Shown here piece after piece: positions 24,161 through 32,545 of a stretch of 64,000 nucleotides of DNA (position 1 is its first letter; every line of letters starts with the position of its first letter). Source of the DNA: Streptomyces sp. man185 (GTDB lineage Bacteria; Actinomycetota; Actinomycetes; Streptomycetales; Streptomycetaceae). Under the pieces are notes generated by a model that saw nothing but the letters and a program-made list of their open reading frames with translations, had not been told where the DNA came from and ran no database searches. The DNA lies in NCBI GenBank assembly GCA_002551355.1, contig NTHE01000025.1, forward strand, positions 1 to 64,000, written 5' to 3'. The position numbers and the translations under genes are program-made.

Positions 24161-24828
24161 ACACCCTCATCGACACCTGGTCCTGGCTCACCACCGTCGC
24201 CCACTGGTCCGGCCCCGACGGCGTCTGGAACCGGCTCGGCGAACACCTCTACCTCACCGCGGTCTGCCTGCTCATCAGCTGCCTGATCGCGCTGCCCGTC
24301 GCCCTGGTCCTGGGTCACCTCGGCAAGGGCGGCGCGCTCGCCGTCAACCTCTCCAACATCGGCCGGGCCGTGCCCACCTTCGCCGTGCTGGTCCTGCTGC
24401 TGCTCACCCCCATCGGCTCGTACGGCCAGTGGTCGACGATCATCGCGCTCGTCCTGTTCGCCGTACCGCCGCTCCTCACCAACGCCTACGTCGGGATGCG
24501 CGAGGTCGACCGGGACGTCGTCCGGGCCGCCCGGGGGATGGGAATGACCGGCCGCCAGCTGCTGCTGGGCGTGGAACTGCCGCTCGCCCTGCCCCTGATC
24601 CTCACCGGCGTGCGGATCGCCGCCGTGCAACTGGTCGCCACCGCCACCCTCGCCGCACTCGCGGGCGGCGGGGGAATGGGCCGGATCATCACCGCGGGGT
24701 TCAACCTCGCCTCCACCCCGCAGGTGGTGGCCGGGGCGATCCTGGTGGCCGCCTTCGCCCTCCTCGTCGAGAGCCTCTTCGAGGCCGGGCAGCGTCTCGC
24801 CCCGCAGCGCGGACGGCGGACCGCATGA
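24157..24828 (+). CDS. Osmoprotectant ABC transporter permease 2
   Basis: A 223-residue permease paired with the previous one. It has about six hydrophobic helices and the EAA loop 'DVVRAARGMGMTGRQLLLGVELPLALP'. GTG 24157 overlaps the stop of permease 1 (GTGA) and its stop overlaps the binding-protein start (ATGA), so stoichiometric production is likely. Confidence 0.92.
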   Translation: MNTLIDTWSWLTTVAHWSGPDGVWNRLGEHLYLTAVCLLISCLIALPVALVLGHLGKGGALAVNLSNIGRAVPTFAVLVLLLLTPIGSYGQWSTIIALVLFAVPPLLTNAYVGMREVDRDVVRAARGMGMTGRQLLLGVELPLALPLILTGVRIAAVQLVATATLAALAGGGGMGRIITAGFNLASTPQVVAGAILVAAFALLVESLFEAGQRLAPQRGRRTA

Positions 24829-25775
24829 GCCGCGCCCGCCGGGCCCTGGCCGCGCTGGCTCTCCTCGCCGCCACCGCCTGCGCCACGGGCCCGTCGCTGG
24901 AGAGTCAGGGCGAAGTCACCGCTCCGCCCGGCGACAGCAGGGAACTCACCGTCGGATCCGCCGGATTCACCGAGAGCGACCTGCTGGCCCAGATGTACGC
25001 CCTGCTCCTGGAGGACGCCGGATATTCCGCCGACATCATCTCCGTCACCAACCGGGAGATCTACGAACCCGCCCTGGAGAACGGCCAGATCGATGTCGTG
25101 CCGGAGTACGCGGCGACCTTCGCCGACTGGCTGAACGCCAAGGCCAACGGCGCCGACGCGCCGCCCGTCGGCTCACCCGACCTGGCCGCCACGATGAAGG
25201 CGCTCCGCACGCTCGCCGCCCCGCGCGGACTCACCGTGCTCGACCCCGGCCGGGCCGTCGACCAGAACGCCTTCGCGGTCACCGAGGCCTACGCGAAGGA
25301 GCACGGCCTGAAGACCCTCAGCGACCTCGGCGCCGCGAAACTGCCCGTACGGCTGGCGGCGGGCGACGAGTGCGTGCAGCGGCCCTACTGCGCCCCCGGC
25401 CTGCGCGAGACGTACGGCATCGACGTGGTCGCCGTCGACCCGAAGGGCGTCGGCACGACCCCCTCCAAGCAGGCGGTCCAGAGCGGTCAGGACCAGATGG
25501 TCCTGACCACCACGACCGACGCCACCCTCGACCAGTTCGGGCTGGTCCTGCTGGAGGACGACAAGAACCTCCAGAACGCGGACTACGTCGTCCCCGTCGT
25601 CAACCGCGCCCGCGCCGGGAGCTCCGGGGTGCGTGACGCCCTCGACCGGCTCAACACCGTGCTGACGACCGCCGATCTGGCGTCGATGAACGAACAGGTC
25701 GACAGCTGGCGCAGGCTGCCCGAGGACGTCGCGCGCACCTACCTGGAGTCGAAGAGGCTCCTCCCGGAGGACTGA
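24825..25775 (+). CDS. Osmoprotectant-binding lipoprotein (OpuCC/ProX-like)
   Basis: A 316-residue substrate-binding protein with a lipoprotein signal ending 'ALLAATAC' (C19). The mature part is an OpuAC-type domain: 'ELTVGSAGFTESDLLAQMYALLLEDAGY' region, 'VVPEYAATFADWLN' and 'YVVPVVNRARAG'. It binds quaternary-ammonium or similar solutes outside the membrane and passes them to the two permeases. The -3 residue of the lipobox is Ala rather than the usual Leu, which Streptomyces tolerates. The gene for the ATPase is not in this operon; it is at 28330-29493 on the other strand. Confidence 0.9.
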   Translation: MSRARRALAALALLAATACATGPSLESQGEVTAPPGDSRELTVGSAGFTESDLLAQMYALLLEDAGYSADIISVTNREIYEPALENGQIDVVPEYAATFADWLNAKANGADAPPVGSPDLAATMKALRTLAAPRGLTVLDPGRAVDQNAFAVTEAYAKEHGLKTLSDLGAAKLPVRLAAGDECVQRPYCAPGLRETYGIDVVAVDPKGVGTTPSKQAVQSGQDQMVLTTTTDATLDQFGLVLLEDDKNLQNADYVVPVVNRARAGSSGVRDALDRLNTVLTTADLASMNEQVDSWRRLPEDVARTYLESKRLLPED

Positions 25776-25809
25776 ACCGCCCCGAAACTCAGGAGGCGGT
25801 CGGGGCGGT
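25776..25809. terminator. Convergent terminator
   Basis: A 9-bp inverted repeat (ACCGCCCCG 25776-25784 with 25801-25809) follows the binding-protein stop and overlaps the 3' end of the convergent gene. Confidence 0.5.
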
Positions 25810-26712
25810 CGGGGCGGGAGCCGCCGGGGGCCAGGGCACCTCGGCCAGCAGCGGCAGGACGTGCTCCTCCTCGTAGTCGAGGTGGGCGGTCAACTCCTGT
25901 GTCATCCGAGCCAGTTCTCCACGGAAGCGGTCCGGTTCCGCGATGGCCACGTCGGCCAGCAGTGCCGCGAGCGCCGACTGCACGGCCCCGATGGAGCGGT
26001 GCTCCTCCCGCAGCCGGCCGAAGACGTCCAGCAGGTGGGGGTGGTAGTCCTCCATCGCGGGGAACATGTGCCCGTCCTCGGCCGTGTGGTGGAACTCCAG
26101 CGCCTGGCAGAACGCCAGGCAGCGCTGCCGGATCTGCAGCCCGAGACCGGGTGCGGGGACTTCGCCCGTACCCGGGTGGGCGGCCCGCGCGGCGAAGTGC
26201 GCCTCCGTCTCGTCGTGCACGTGGCGCAGTTGGCCGCGCAGCCAGGTGTGCACCTCCACCAGCTTGTCGGCGAGCGAGGCGACCGGGGGAGCCGTCGCGT
26301 CGGGGTCGGGGAGTTCCAGCACCACGACCGGCAGCACCCGGTCCGTGGCGTCCTGGTATTCCGCGTACCCGGGCGCCTCGGCGACGACCCGGGTGAAGAG
26401 TTCGTCGCGCCGGGCCCCTTCGGCCGGCACGGCGAGGGACTCGAACTCCTCGTCCCCCAACTCCACCCGCACGGCGGGGTGGGCGAGGAGGTTGCGGTAC
26501 CAGTCGGGGTGGAGCGGTGAGCCGAGGTTGGAGGCGACGACGAGGAGCCGGCGGCCGTCGCGGACGTAGCCGAGCGGCGTCGTGTGCTGCTTGCCGGAGC
26601 GCGCGCCGGTCGTCGTGAGCAGCAGGAGGTCAAAGCCCTCGAAGGGGCCGCCGACCCTCCCGCCGTTGGCACGGAACTCGGCGATGACGGACTGCTGGAA
26701 GGTCTGGGGCAT
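25789..26712 (-). CDS. Deazaflavin (F420) nitroreductase-hemerythrin fusion
   Basis: A 307-residue protein with two domains. Residues about 8-130 match the deazaflavin-dependent nitroreductase (Ddn) family: 'GFDLLLLTTTGARSGKQHTTPLGYVRDG' region, 'VVASNLGSPLHPDWYRNLLAHPAV' and a C-terminal 'APGYAEYQDATDRVLPVVVLE'. Residues about 145-295 match the HHE hemerythrin domain: 'VHDETEAHF', 'EFHHTAEDGHMFPAM', 'LREEHRSIG' and 'HLDYEEEHVLPLL' supply the His and Glu ligands of a di-iron centre. The first half should bind F420H2; the second binds iron and perhaps oxygen or NO. Start MPQTF at 26712 was chosen over a longer frame with no ribosome site. It is convergent with the osmoprotectant genes. Confidence 0.87.
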   Translation of the reverse strand: MPQTFQQSVIAEFRANGGRVGGPFEGFDLLLLTTTGARSGKQHTTPLGYVRDGRRLLVVASNLGSPLHPDWYRNLLAHPAVRVELGDEEFESLAVPAEGARRDELFTRVVAEAPGYAEYQDATDRVLPVVVLELPDPDATAPPVASLADKLVEVHTWLRGQLRHVHDETEAHFAARAAHPGTGEVPAPGLGLQIRQRCLAFCQALEFHHTAEDGHMFPAMEDYHPHLLDVFGRLREEHRSIGAVQSALAALLADVAIAEPDRFRGELARMTQELTAHLDYEEEHVLPLLAEVPWPPAAPAPTAPTAS

Positions 26713-26980
26713 GGAGGTTCTGGGTCTCCCAAAAGGAATGCGGGCAGGCGAGGGCCCCGGCGTCACGGAGTGCCCGTCGCGAGGCGTTCAAGGGCGGAGA
26801 TGCTCAGAGGCAGGGGGCGATGAGTGGACTCACGGCGTCATCCCTGGAAGAAGGTGCTGGCTTGACTGCCGGCCGGCCCAGATCTCTTTGGCCGACGTCA
26901 CGCTGCACGGAGAGCATGAGAACCCGGGCCGCTCGTCCCTGTCAACCTCAGGACGGGCACGTCGGGGTGGGGCAACGCGA
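26713..26980. other. Intergenic region between fusion gene and DUF2087 gene
   Basis: The 329-bp divergent gap 26713-27041 should hold promoters for both genes. Apart from the hairpin at 26981-27015 I see no clear promoter or ORF. Confidence 0.5.
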
Positions 26981-27015
26981 GGGCGGGCAACGCGGGGAAA
27001 ACGCGTTGCCCGCCC
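26981..27015. promoter_or_regulatory. 14-bp hairpin/operator just upstream of the DUF2087 gene
   Basis: GGGCGGGCAACGCG (26981-26994) pairs perfectly with 27002-27015 around a GGGAAAA loop, ending 26 bases before the ATG. A direct repeat of GGCAACGCG lies just upstream (26971-26979). It may be an operator or a leader hairpin. Confidence 0.6.
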
Positions 27016-27041
27016 GTCGGAAGCCTGCGACGCTTCCGGCC

Positions 27042-27341
27042 ATGCCCGCTGAACAACAGACCCTTTCGCCGCCGTCGCAGAGCCCTCGTACGCACAGCGT
27101 GGAGGCGCTCTTCTCGCACGGCCGCCTCGTCGCTATCCCTCGTAAGGAGGCCCGGCGGGAGCAGTTGCTCACGCACCTCGCCGACACGCTGTTCGAGCGC
27201 GAGCGCTCGTACACCGAGCGCGAGGTGAACGAGGCGCTGCTCACCGTCCACGAGGACTGTTCCGCGCTGCGCCGCTACCTCGTCGTGGCGGGGCTGCTGG
27301 TCCGGCCCCGGGACGGCAGCAGCTACCGCCGGGGCCGCTGA
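27042..27341 (+). CDS. DUF2087-domain protein (small putative DNA-binding regulator)
   Basis: A 99-residue protein whose C-terminal 70 residues match DUF2087: 'GRLVAIPRKEARREQLLTHL', 'ERSYTEREVNEALL' and 'DCSALRRYLVVAGLLVRPRDG' with a basic tail. This domain is a winged-helix-like fold often found after ArsR or metallo-regulator domains; here it is alone. The function is unknown, but a regulatory role fits. No good ribosome site precedes ATG 27042, so a leaderless or hairpin-led mRNA is possible. Confidence 0.75.
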   Translation: MPAEQQTLSPPSQSPRTHSVEALFSHGRLVAIPRKEARREQLLTHLADTLFERERSYTEREVNEALLTVHEDCSALRRYLVVAGLLVRPRDGSSYRRGR

Positions 27342-27383
27342 CCAGCGCTGGAGACGGTCATGGCAACGGCCCGGTGGGCCGGG

Positions 27384-28208
27384 TCAGTTGAGGGTGTCGG
27401 GGTCCGGGCCGGTGCGCATGCCCCGGTCCAGTCCCGCGATGGTGTTCATCTCCTCGGCCGACAGCTCGAAGTCGAAGACGTCGATGTTCTGCCGGATCCG
27501 CTCGGGCGTGACGGACTTGGGGATCACGATGTTGCCGAGCTGGAGGTGCCAGCGCAACACCACCTGGGCCGGGGACTTGCCGTGCCGCTCCGCGACGGAG
27601 ACCAGGGCCTCCTCCTTGAGGAGGGCGCCCTGGGCCAGCGGGCTCCAGGCCTCGGTGGCGATGCCGTGCTCGGCGTGGAAGGCGCGCAACTCGCCCTGCT
27701 GAAGGCCCGGGTGCAGCTCGATCTGGTTGACGGCGGGAACGAGCGAGCCCGTCTCCAGCAGCCGGCTCAGGTGGGCGGGCTGGAAGTTGGAGACGCCGGC
27801 CGCGCGGATCCGGCCGTCGGCGGCCAGCTTCTCCAGGGCGCGCCAGGACTCCGGGTACAGGTCGTGGGCGGGCGTCGGCCAGTGGATCAGGTACAGGTCG
27901 ACGTGGTCGAGGCCGAGCTTGGCCAGGCTCGCGTCGAACGCGGCGAGCGTGGCCTCGTAGCCCTGGTCGGCGTTCCACAGCTTCGTGGTGATGAACAGCT
28001 CCTCGCGGGGGATCCCGGAGGCGGCCAGCGCGCGGCCCACGCCGGCCTCGTTGCCGTAGATCGCCGCGGTGTCGATGGACCGGTAGCCGGCCTCCAGCGC
28101 GGCGGAGACGGCCGCGGTGGTCTCGTCGTCGGGCACCTGGAAGACGCCGAAGCCGAGCTGGGGGATGGTCACGCCGTTGTTGAGCGTGACGGTGGGAACG
28201 GTGGACAT
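27384..28208 (-). CDS. Aldo/keto reductase (AKR5-like)
   Basis: A 274-residue NADPH-dependent oxidoreductase with a TIM barrel. The catalytic tetrad is D46, Y51, K76 and H109 ('RSIDTAAIYGNE', 'FITTKLWNAD', 'YLIHWPTP'). The C-terminal cofactor motif 'IPKSVTPERIRQNIDVFDFEL' is intact. It resembles 2,5-diketo-gluconate reductase-type enzymes of actinobacteria; the natural substrate is unknown. ATG 28208 has GGAAGG upstream. It is convergent with the DUF2087 gene and not obviously in an operon. Confidence 0.93.
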   Translation of the reverse strand: MSTVPTVTLNNGVTIPQLGFGVFQVPDDETTAAVSAALEAGYRSIDTAAIYGNEAGVGRALAASGIPREELFITTKLWNADQGYEATLAAFDASLAKLGLDHVDLYLIHWPTPAHDLYPESWRALEKLAADGRIRAAGVSNFQPAHLSRLLETGSLVPAVNQIELHPGLQQGELRAFHAEHGIATEAWSPLAQGALLKEEALVSVAERHGKSPAQVVLRWHLQLGNIVIPKSVTPERIRQNIDVFDFELSAEEMNTIAGLDRGMRTGPDPDTLN

Positions 28209-28329
28209 GTGAGGGGCCTTCCGGTGGAACGGTGTACGCCGATATCGATGGCGTACGACGTTTACAAGCGCCCACAATAGTTGCGCACGCGGGTTATATG
28301 CAAACGCGGGCGAGTTGTCGTCGCCGTGC

Positions 28330-29493
28330 CTACGCGTCCGCCACCGAGTCGAACTCCACCTCTTCGCGCCCCACGCCCTGCGCATCGGCGTCCACCGACC
28401 GGCGCAGCGCCTCGTGGAGCTTCGCCGGAGTGAGCACTCCCAGGAACCGGGCCCCGTCCAGCACCGCCACCCACCCCGCGTCGTGCTGGAGCATCTCGCT
28501 GAACGCCTGCTTCAGTGGGGCGCCGACCGGCACCCACGCGTCCATCCGGCGGGCCAGCGTGCCCACGGTCTCCTGCTCCCCGGCGCCGCGCACCGCGTCC
28601 GCCGACACCCAGCCGTGCAGTTCGCCCGAGCCGTTCAGCACCACCGCCCAGCGGGCCCCCGCCGCCGTCAGCCGGGCTGCCGCCTCCCGGGCCGGCTCGT
28701 CCAGTCGGGCCACCGGCGGCTCCTCCAGGTCCTCCGGCTCGATCGCGGTGACCGACAGCCGCTTCAGCCCCCGGTCGGAGCCCACGAACCGGGCCACGTA
28801 CGGGGTCGCCGGGGTGCCGAGCACGGCTGCCGGGGTGTCGAACTGCTCGATGCGCCCCTCCCCGTACACCGCGATCCGGTCACCCATGCGCACCGCTTCC
28901 TCGATGTCGTGCGTCACCATGAGCACTGTCTTGCGCACCCGCTGCTGGAGGGCCAGGAACTCGTTCTGCAGCCGCTCCCGCACCACCGGGTCCACCGCCC
29001 CGAACGGCTCGTCCATCAGCAGCACCGGTGGATCCGCCGCGAGCGCCCGGGCCACGCCCACCCGCTGCCGCTGGCCGCCGGAGAGCTGCGCGGGATAGCG
29101 CGAGCCGTACGTCTTCGGGTCCAGGCCGACCAGGTCCAGCAGCTCCGCCGCCCGCTCCCGAGCGCGGGACCGCTTCCAGCCGACCAGCGCCGGGACGGTC
29201 GCGGTGTTGTCCAGGACCGTGCGGTGCGGGAAAAGGCCGACCTGCTGGATCACATAGCCGATCCGGCGGCGCAGCTTCACCGGATCGACCCCGGCGATGT
29301 CCTCGCCGTCCACCAGGATCCGGCCCGAGGTCGGCTCGATCAGCCGGTTCACCATCATCATCGTGGTCGTCTTGCCGCAGCCGGAGGGCCCCACCAGGGT
29401 CACCAGCTCGCCCTCCGCCACCTCGAAGGACAGCCCGTCGACCGCCGTCGTCCCGTCCGGATAGACCTTGCCTACCTGCTCGAACCGGATCAT
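28330..29493 (-). CDS. Osmoprotectant ABC transporter ATPase with CBS domains (OpuCA-like)
   Basis: A 387-residue importer ATPase: Walker A 'GPSGCGKTTTMMMVNRL', signature 'LSGGQRQRVGVARALAADP', Walker B 'VLLMDEPFGAVDPVV' and switch 'VTHDIEEAVRMGDRI'. After about residue 250 come two CBS motifs ('AREAAARLTAAGARWAVVLN' and 'GAPLKQAFSEMLQHDAGWVAVLDG'), the layout of OpuA/OpuC ATPases whose CBS pair senses ionic strength. It is the obvious partner of the permeases at 23.5-24.8 kb but sits about 2.5 kb away on the opposite strand with its own promoter, so dosage or regulation may differ. Confidence 0.93.
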   Translation of the reverse strand: MIRFEQVGKVYPDGTTAVDGLSFEVAEGELVTLVGPSGCGKTTTMMMVNRLIEPTSGRILVDGEDIAGVDPVKLRRRIGYVIQQVGLFPHRTVLDNTATVPALVGWKRSRARERAAELLDLVGLDPKTYGSRYPAQLSGGQRQRVGVARALAADPPVLLMDEPFGAVDPVVRERLQNEFLALQQRVRKTVLMVTHDIEEAVRMGDRIAVYGEGRIEQFDTPAAVLGTPATPYVARFVGSDRGLKRLSVTAIEPEDLEEPPVARLDEPAREAAARLTAAGARWAVVLNGSGELHGWVSADAVRGAGEQETVGTLARRMDAWVPVGAPLKQAFSEMLQHDAGWVAVLDGARFLGVLTPAKLHEALRRSVDADAQGVGREEVEFDSVADA

Positions 29494-29702
29494 GTCTGCA
29501 CGCTAGGAGCGCCCCGGGCGCACCGCACACGGGCCGGGACCGTCCGGGGCACGGCTCTTGAGGCCGCACGGGTACGGTTCGCGGTCGTACGGGCGCGGGA
29601 ACCGCGGTCGTGGGGGCGTGCCCCCTTCGCCGGACCGGTGCGGTCATGTGCTGGACTGGCGCTTTCGCCCGGATCGGCCAGCACCCCGGATCAGGAGTTC
29701 CC

Positions 29703-30998
29703 GTGAGCAGTTACCGGCAGCCCGGCGTCGTCCTCACCGACCGCCGCTTCACCGTGTCCCTCGACCACAGCGACCCCGGCGGCGAGCAGATCGAGGTCTA
29801 CGGCCGGGAAGCGGTCGCCGCCTCCCGCGCCGGCGAGGAACTGCCCTGGCTGGTCTATCTGGAGGGCGGCCCCGGGTTCGGCGCCCGCCGGTTCGTCGGC
29901 ACGGAGGCCTGGCTCGGCCGCGCGCTGAGCGAGTTCCGGGTGCTCCTCCTCGACCAGCGGGGGACCGGCCTCTCCACCCCGGCCAACCGGCAGACCCTGC
30001 CGCTGCGCGGAGGCCCGCGCGAGCAGGCCGACTACCTCGCCCACTTCCGCTCCGACTCCATCGTCCGCGACTGCGAACTGATCCGGCCGCAGCTCACCGG
30101 CGGGGCGCCCTGGACGGTCCTCGGCCAGTCCTTCGGCGGCTTCTGCGCCGTCCGCTATCTCTCCGCCGCCCCGGAGGGGCTGAAGGAGGTCCTGATCACC
30201 GGCGGACTGCCCTCCCTGGACGCGCACGCGGACGACGTCTACCGGGCCGCATACCCGCGCATCGAGCGGAAGGTCGCCGCGCACTACGCCCGCTATCCGC
30301 AGGACGTCGAGCGCGCCCGCGCCATCGCCGCGCACCTCGCCAGACACCGGCCCGAGAGCGCCGGACACCGGCTCACCCCCGAGGGCTTCCAGTCGCTCGG
30401 CATCATGCTCGGCGTCGGCAACGGCAGCCACCAGCTCCACTACCTGCTGGAGAACGCGTTCGTCCGCACCCCGGGCGCCACCGAACTCTCCGACGCCTTC
30501 CAGGAAGCGATGCGCACCGCCGCCTCCTTCGCCGGGCACCCGCTGTACGCCCTGCTGCACGAGGCCATCTACGGGCAGGGCGAGCGCGCCACCGCCTGGG
30601 CCGCCGAGCGCGTACGGGCGGAGTTCCCGCAGTTCGACGCGGCGACCGCGCTGAAGGGCGACGGGCCGCTCCTCTTCACCGGCGAGACCATCCACCCCTG
30701 GCACTTCGACGTCGACCCGGCGCTGCGCCCGCTGCGCGAGACCGCCGAACTGCTGGCGCAGCGCACCGACTGGCCGGTGCTGTACGACCCCGAGCGGCTC
30801 GCCGCCAACGAGGTCCCGGTCGCGGCGGCCGTCTACCACGACGACATGTACGTCGACACCGCGGACTCGCTGCGCACAGCGGCGGCGATCCGAGGGCTGC
30901 GGACCTGGGTGACGAACGAATACGAGCACGACGGGGTGCGGGCGGGCGGCCCCCGGGTCCTGGACCGGCTGCTGGCCCTGGTGCGCGACGAGGCCTGA
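29703..30998 (+). CDS. Alpha/beta hydrolase, proline iminopeptidase type
   Basis: A 431-residue cytosolic serine hydrolase. The nucleophile elbow is 'VLGQSFGGFC', the oxyanion region 'YLEGGPGFGAR', and the C-terminal 'NEYEHDGVR' carries the likely catalytic histidine; an aspartate is present before it ('VYHDDMYVDTADSL'). The overall match is to prolyl aminopeptidases (S33), which cut N-terminal proline from peptides. GTG 29703 follows a good CAGGAG ribosome site by 6 bases; the frame extends upstream but without homology. Confidence 0.87.
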   Translation: MSSYRQPGVVLTDRRFTVSLDHSDPGGEQIEVYGREAVAASRAGEELPWLVYLEGGPGFGARRFVGTEAWLGRALSEFRVLLLDQRGTGLSTPANRQTLPLRGGPREQADYLAHFRSDSIVRDCELIRPQLTGGAPWTVLGQSFGGFCAVRYLSAAPEGLKEVLITGGLPSLDAHADDVYRAAYPRIERKVAAHYARYPQDVERARAIAAHLARHRPESAGHRLTPEGFQSLGIMLGVGNGSHQLHYLLENAFVRTPGATELSDAFQEAMRTAASFAGHPLYALLHEAIYGQGERATAWAAERVRAEFPQFDAATALKGDGPLLFTGETIHPWHFDVDPALRPLRETAELLAQRTDWPVLYDPERLAANEVPVAAAVYHDDMYVDTADSLRTAAAIRGLRTWVTNEYEHDGVRAGGPRVLDRLLALVRDEA

Positions 30999-31076
30999 CC
31001 GGTCGGGTCCCACGCGCCCGCCCGGTGGGCCGGCCCGATCCGGGACCGCTCCGGGCCCCGTCCGCGACCGCCACCT

Positions 31077-31097
31077 CGGCCGGTCACGGACCGGCCG
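31077..31097. terminator. Possible convergent terminator
   Basis: An 8-bp inverted repeat (CGGCCGGT 31077-31084 with 31090-31097, loop CACGG) lies between the convergent hydrolase and rhodanese genes. Confidence 0.4.
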
Positions 31098-31108
31098 GGC
31101 CCGCCGGA

Positions 31109-31681
31109 TCAGCGCTGGAGTTCCTCCAGCGTGGCGTCCAGGTCGTCGGCGGAACGCGGGGCGCGGTTGTACGGCAGCTTCGAGAGGACCGCCGCCATGC
31201 CGCAGGTGTTGCTGAGCGCCGAATACACCAGGCCCGTGCCGACGCCCGCCGACAGCCAGCGCGCCGCCGGGAAACGGATACCGGCCACCAGTCCCGCCAC
31301 CACCAGCGAACCCGCCGCGAGCCGCACCTGACGCTCCATGGGCCACGTGGTGCGCGCACCCTCGGGGCGGTCCAGGCCGCGGCCGTCGCCCTCCCAGGCC
31401 GACGTGCCGCCGGTCAGCGTCACGGCCTCGATGTCCGCGCCCGCGAGGATCTCGCAGGCCCGCGTGGACCGGACCCCGGAAGCGCACACCACCAGCAGTG
31501 AACCGCGCGCGGAGGCGGACTTGAGCGCGGGCAGCGCGTCCGGCAGCTTGTCGAGCGGGATGTTCAGGGCGCCGGGAACATGCCCGGCGGCGTACTCGCC
31601 CGGAGCCCGTACGTCGATGACGGTGAACTCCTCCAGACGGGCTGCGGCCTGGGCGGGGGAGAGGGATGCGGGGCTGGTCAC
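31109..31681 (-). CDS. Rhodanese-like sulfurtransferase with DUF2892 membrane tail
   Basis: A 190-residue protein: a single rhodanese domain (residues about 1-100) with the active-site loop 'VVCASGVRS' around the catalytic cysteine, followed by a DUF2892-like region with two hydrophobic helices ('LAAGSLVVAGLVAGI', 'WLSAGVGTGLVYSALS'). This is a membrane-tethered persulfide or thiosulfate sulfurtransferase. GTG 31681 is preceded by AAAGGAA. It is divergent from the PIG-L gene over 73 bp. Confidence 0.87.
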   Translation of the reverse strand: MTSPASLSPAQAAARLEEFTVIDVRAPGEYAAGHVPGALNIPLDKLPDALPALKSASARGSLLVVCASGVRSTRACEILAGADIEAVTLTGGTSAWEGDGRGLDRPEGARTTWPMERQVRLAAGSLVVAGLVAGIRFPAARWLSAGVGTGLVYSALSNTCGMAAVLSKLPYNRAPRSADDLDATLEELQR

Positions 31682-31754
31682 GAGCGGATTTCCTTTCGTT
31701 CGCCGGACTCCAGCGTCGCACGCCCGCCGCCGGAGCCGGGGGTAGCCTGCCCGT

Positions 31755-32489
31755 ATGACGCCGCAGCGACTCGAACCGATGCCCGTCGACTGGCAGCGCG
31801 CCCTGGCCGTGGTCGCCCACCCCGACGACCTGGAGTACGGGGCGGCCGCCGCCGTGGCCGAGTGGACCGACGGCGGCCGCGAGGTCGTCTACCTCCTCGC
31901 GAGCCGCGGCGAGGCCGGGATCGACACCCTGCCGCCCGAGGAGTGCGCACCGGTGCGCGAGCGGGAGCAGCGGGCCAGCGCCGCCGTCGTCGGCGTGCGG
32001 ACCGTGGAGTTCCTGGACCACCGCGACGGCGTGATCGAATACGGCACCGGGCTGCGCCGCGACATCGCCGCGGCCATCCGCCGGCACCGCCCCGAACTGG
32101 TGGTCACCCTCAACCACCGGGACACCTGGGGCGGGGTCGCCTGGAACACCCCCGACCACCGGGCGGTCGGGCGCGCCACGCTGGACGCGGTCGCTGACGC
32201 GGGCAACCGCTGGATCTTCCCCGAACTCACCGAACAGGGACTCCAGCCGTGGGACGGGGTGCGCTGGACCGCCGTGGCGGGCAGCGACCGGCCCACCCAC
32301 GCGGTCGACGCGACGGCCGGTCTCGAACGCTCGGTCCAATCGCTGCTGGAGCACCGCACGTACATCGAGGCGCTGACACAGGAGGACCCGGAGCGGTACT
32401 GCCGGACCTTCCTGACGGGCATGGTGGAGGCCGCAGCCGAGCAGTTCGACGGCCGGCCGGCGGTCACCTTCGAGGTCCTCGCGCACTGA
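31755..32489 (+). CDS. PIG-L/LmbE-family deacetylase
   Basis: A 244-residue zinc-dependent N-deacetylase. The metal motif AHPDD is at residues 21-25 and the third ligand region 'TPDHRAVGRATLDAV' follows; 'NHRDTWGGVAWNTPDH' is typical of the family. Members act on N-acetylglucosaminyl-inositol (mycothiol), glycopeptide intermediates or bacillithiol conjugates; MshB and Mca of mycothiol metabolism are the closest actinobacterial relatives, but the length (244) is shorter than theirs, so I do not assign either. It is followed closely by an XRE-cupin regulator. Confidence 0.88.
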   Translation: MTPQRLEPMPVDWQRALAVVAHPDDLEYGAAAAVAEWTDGGREVVYLLASRGEAGIDTLPPEECAPVREREQRASAAVVGVRTVEFLDHRDGVIEYGTGLRRDIAAAIRRHRPELVVTLNHRDTWGGVAWNTPDHRAVGRATLDAVADAGNRWIFPELTEQGLQPWDGVRWTAVAGSDRPTHAVDATAGLERSVQSLLEHRTYIEALTQEDPERYCRTFLTGMVEAAAEQFDGRPAVTFEVLAH

Positions 32490-32509
32490 GCCCGGCGGTT
32501 TCGGCCGCA

Positions 32510-32545
32510 TTGACAAACCGGCTTGCCGATTCTGCAATGGCCGGA
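32510..32545 (+). promoter_or_regulatory. Probable leaderless promoter of the XRE-cupin gene
   Basis: A consensus -35 TTGACA (32510-32515), a 17-base spacer and a -10-like TGCAAT (32533-32538) are placed so that transcription would start at about the ATG (32545). No ribosome site precedes the ATG, so the mRNA is probably leaderless. TTGC and GCAA near 32523-32537 could be an autoregulator half-site pair. Confidence 0.55.
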
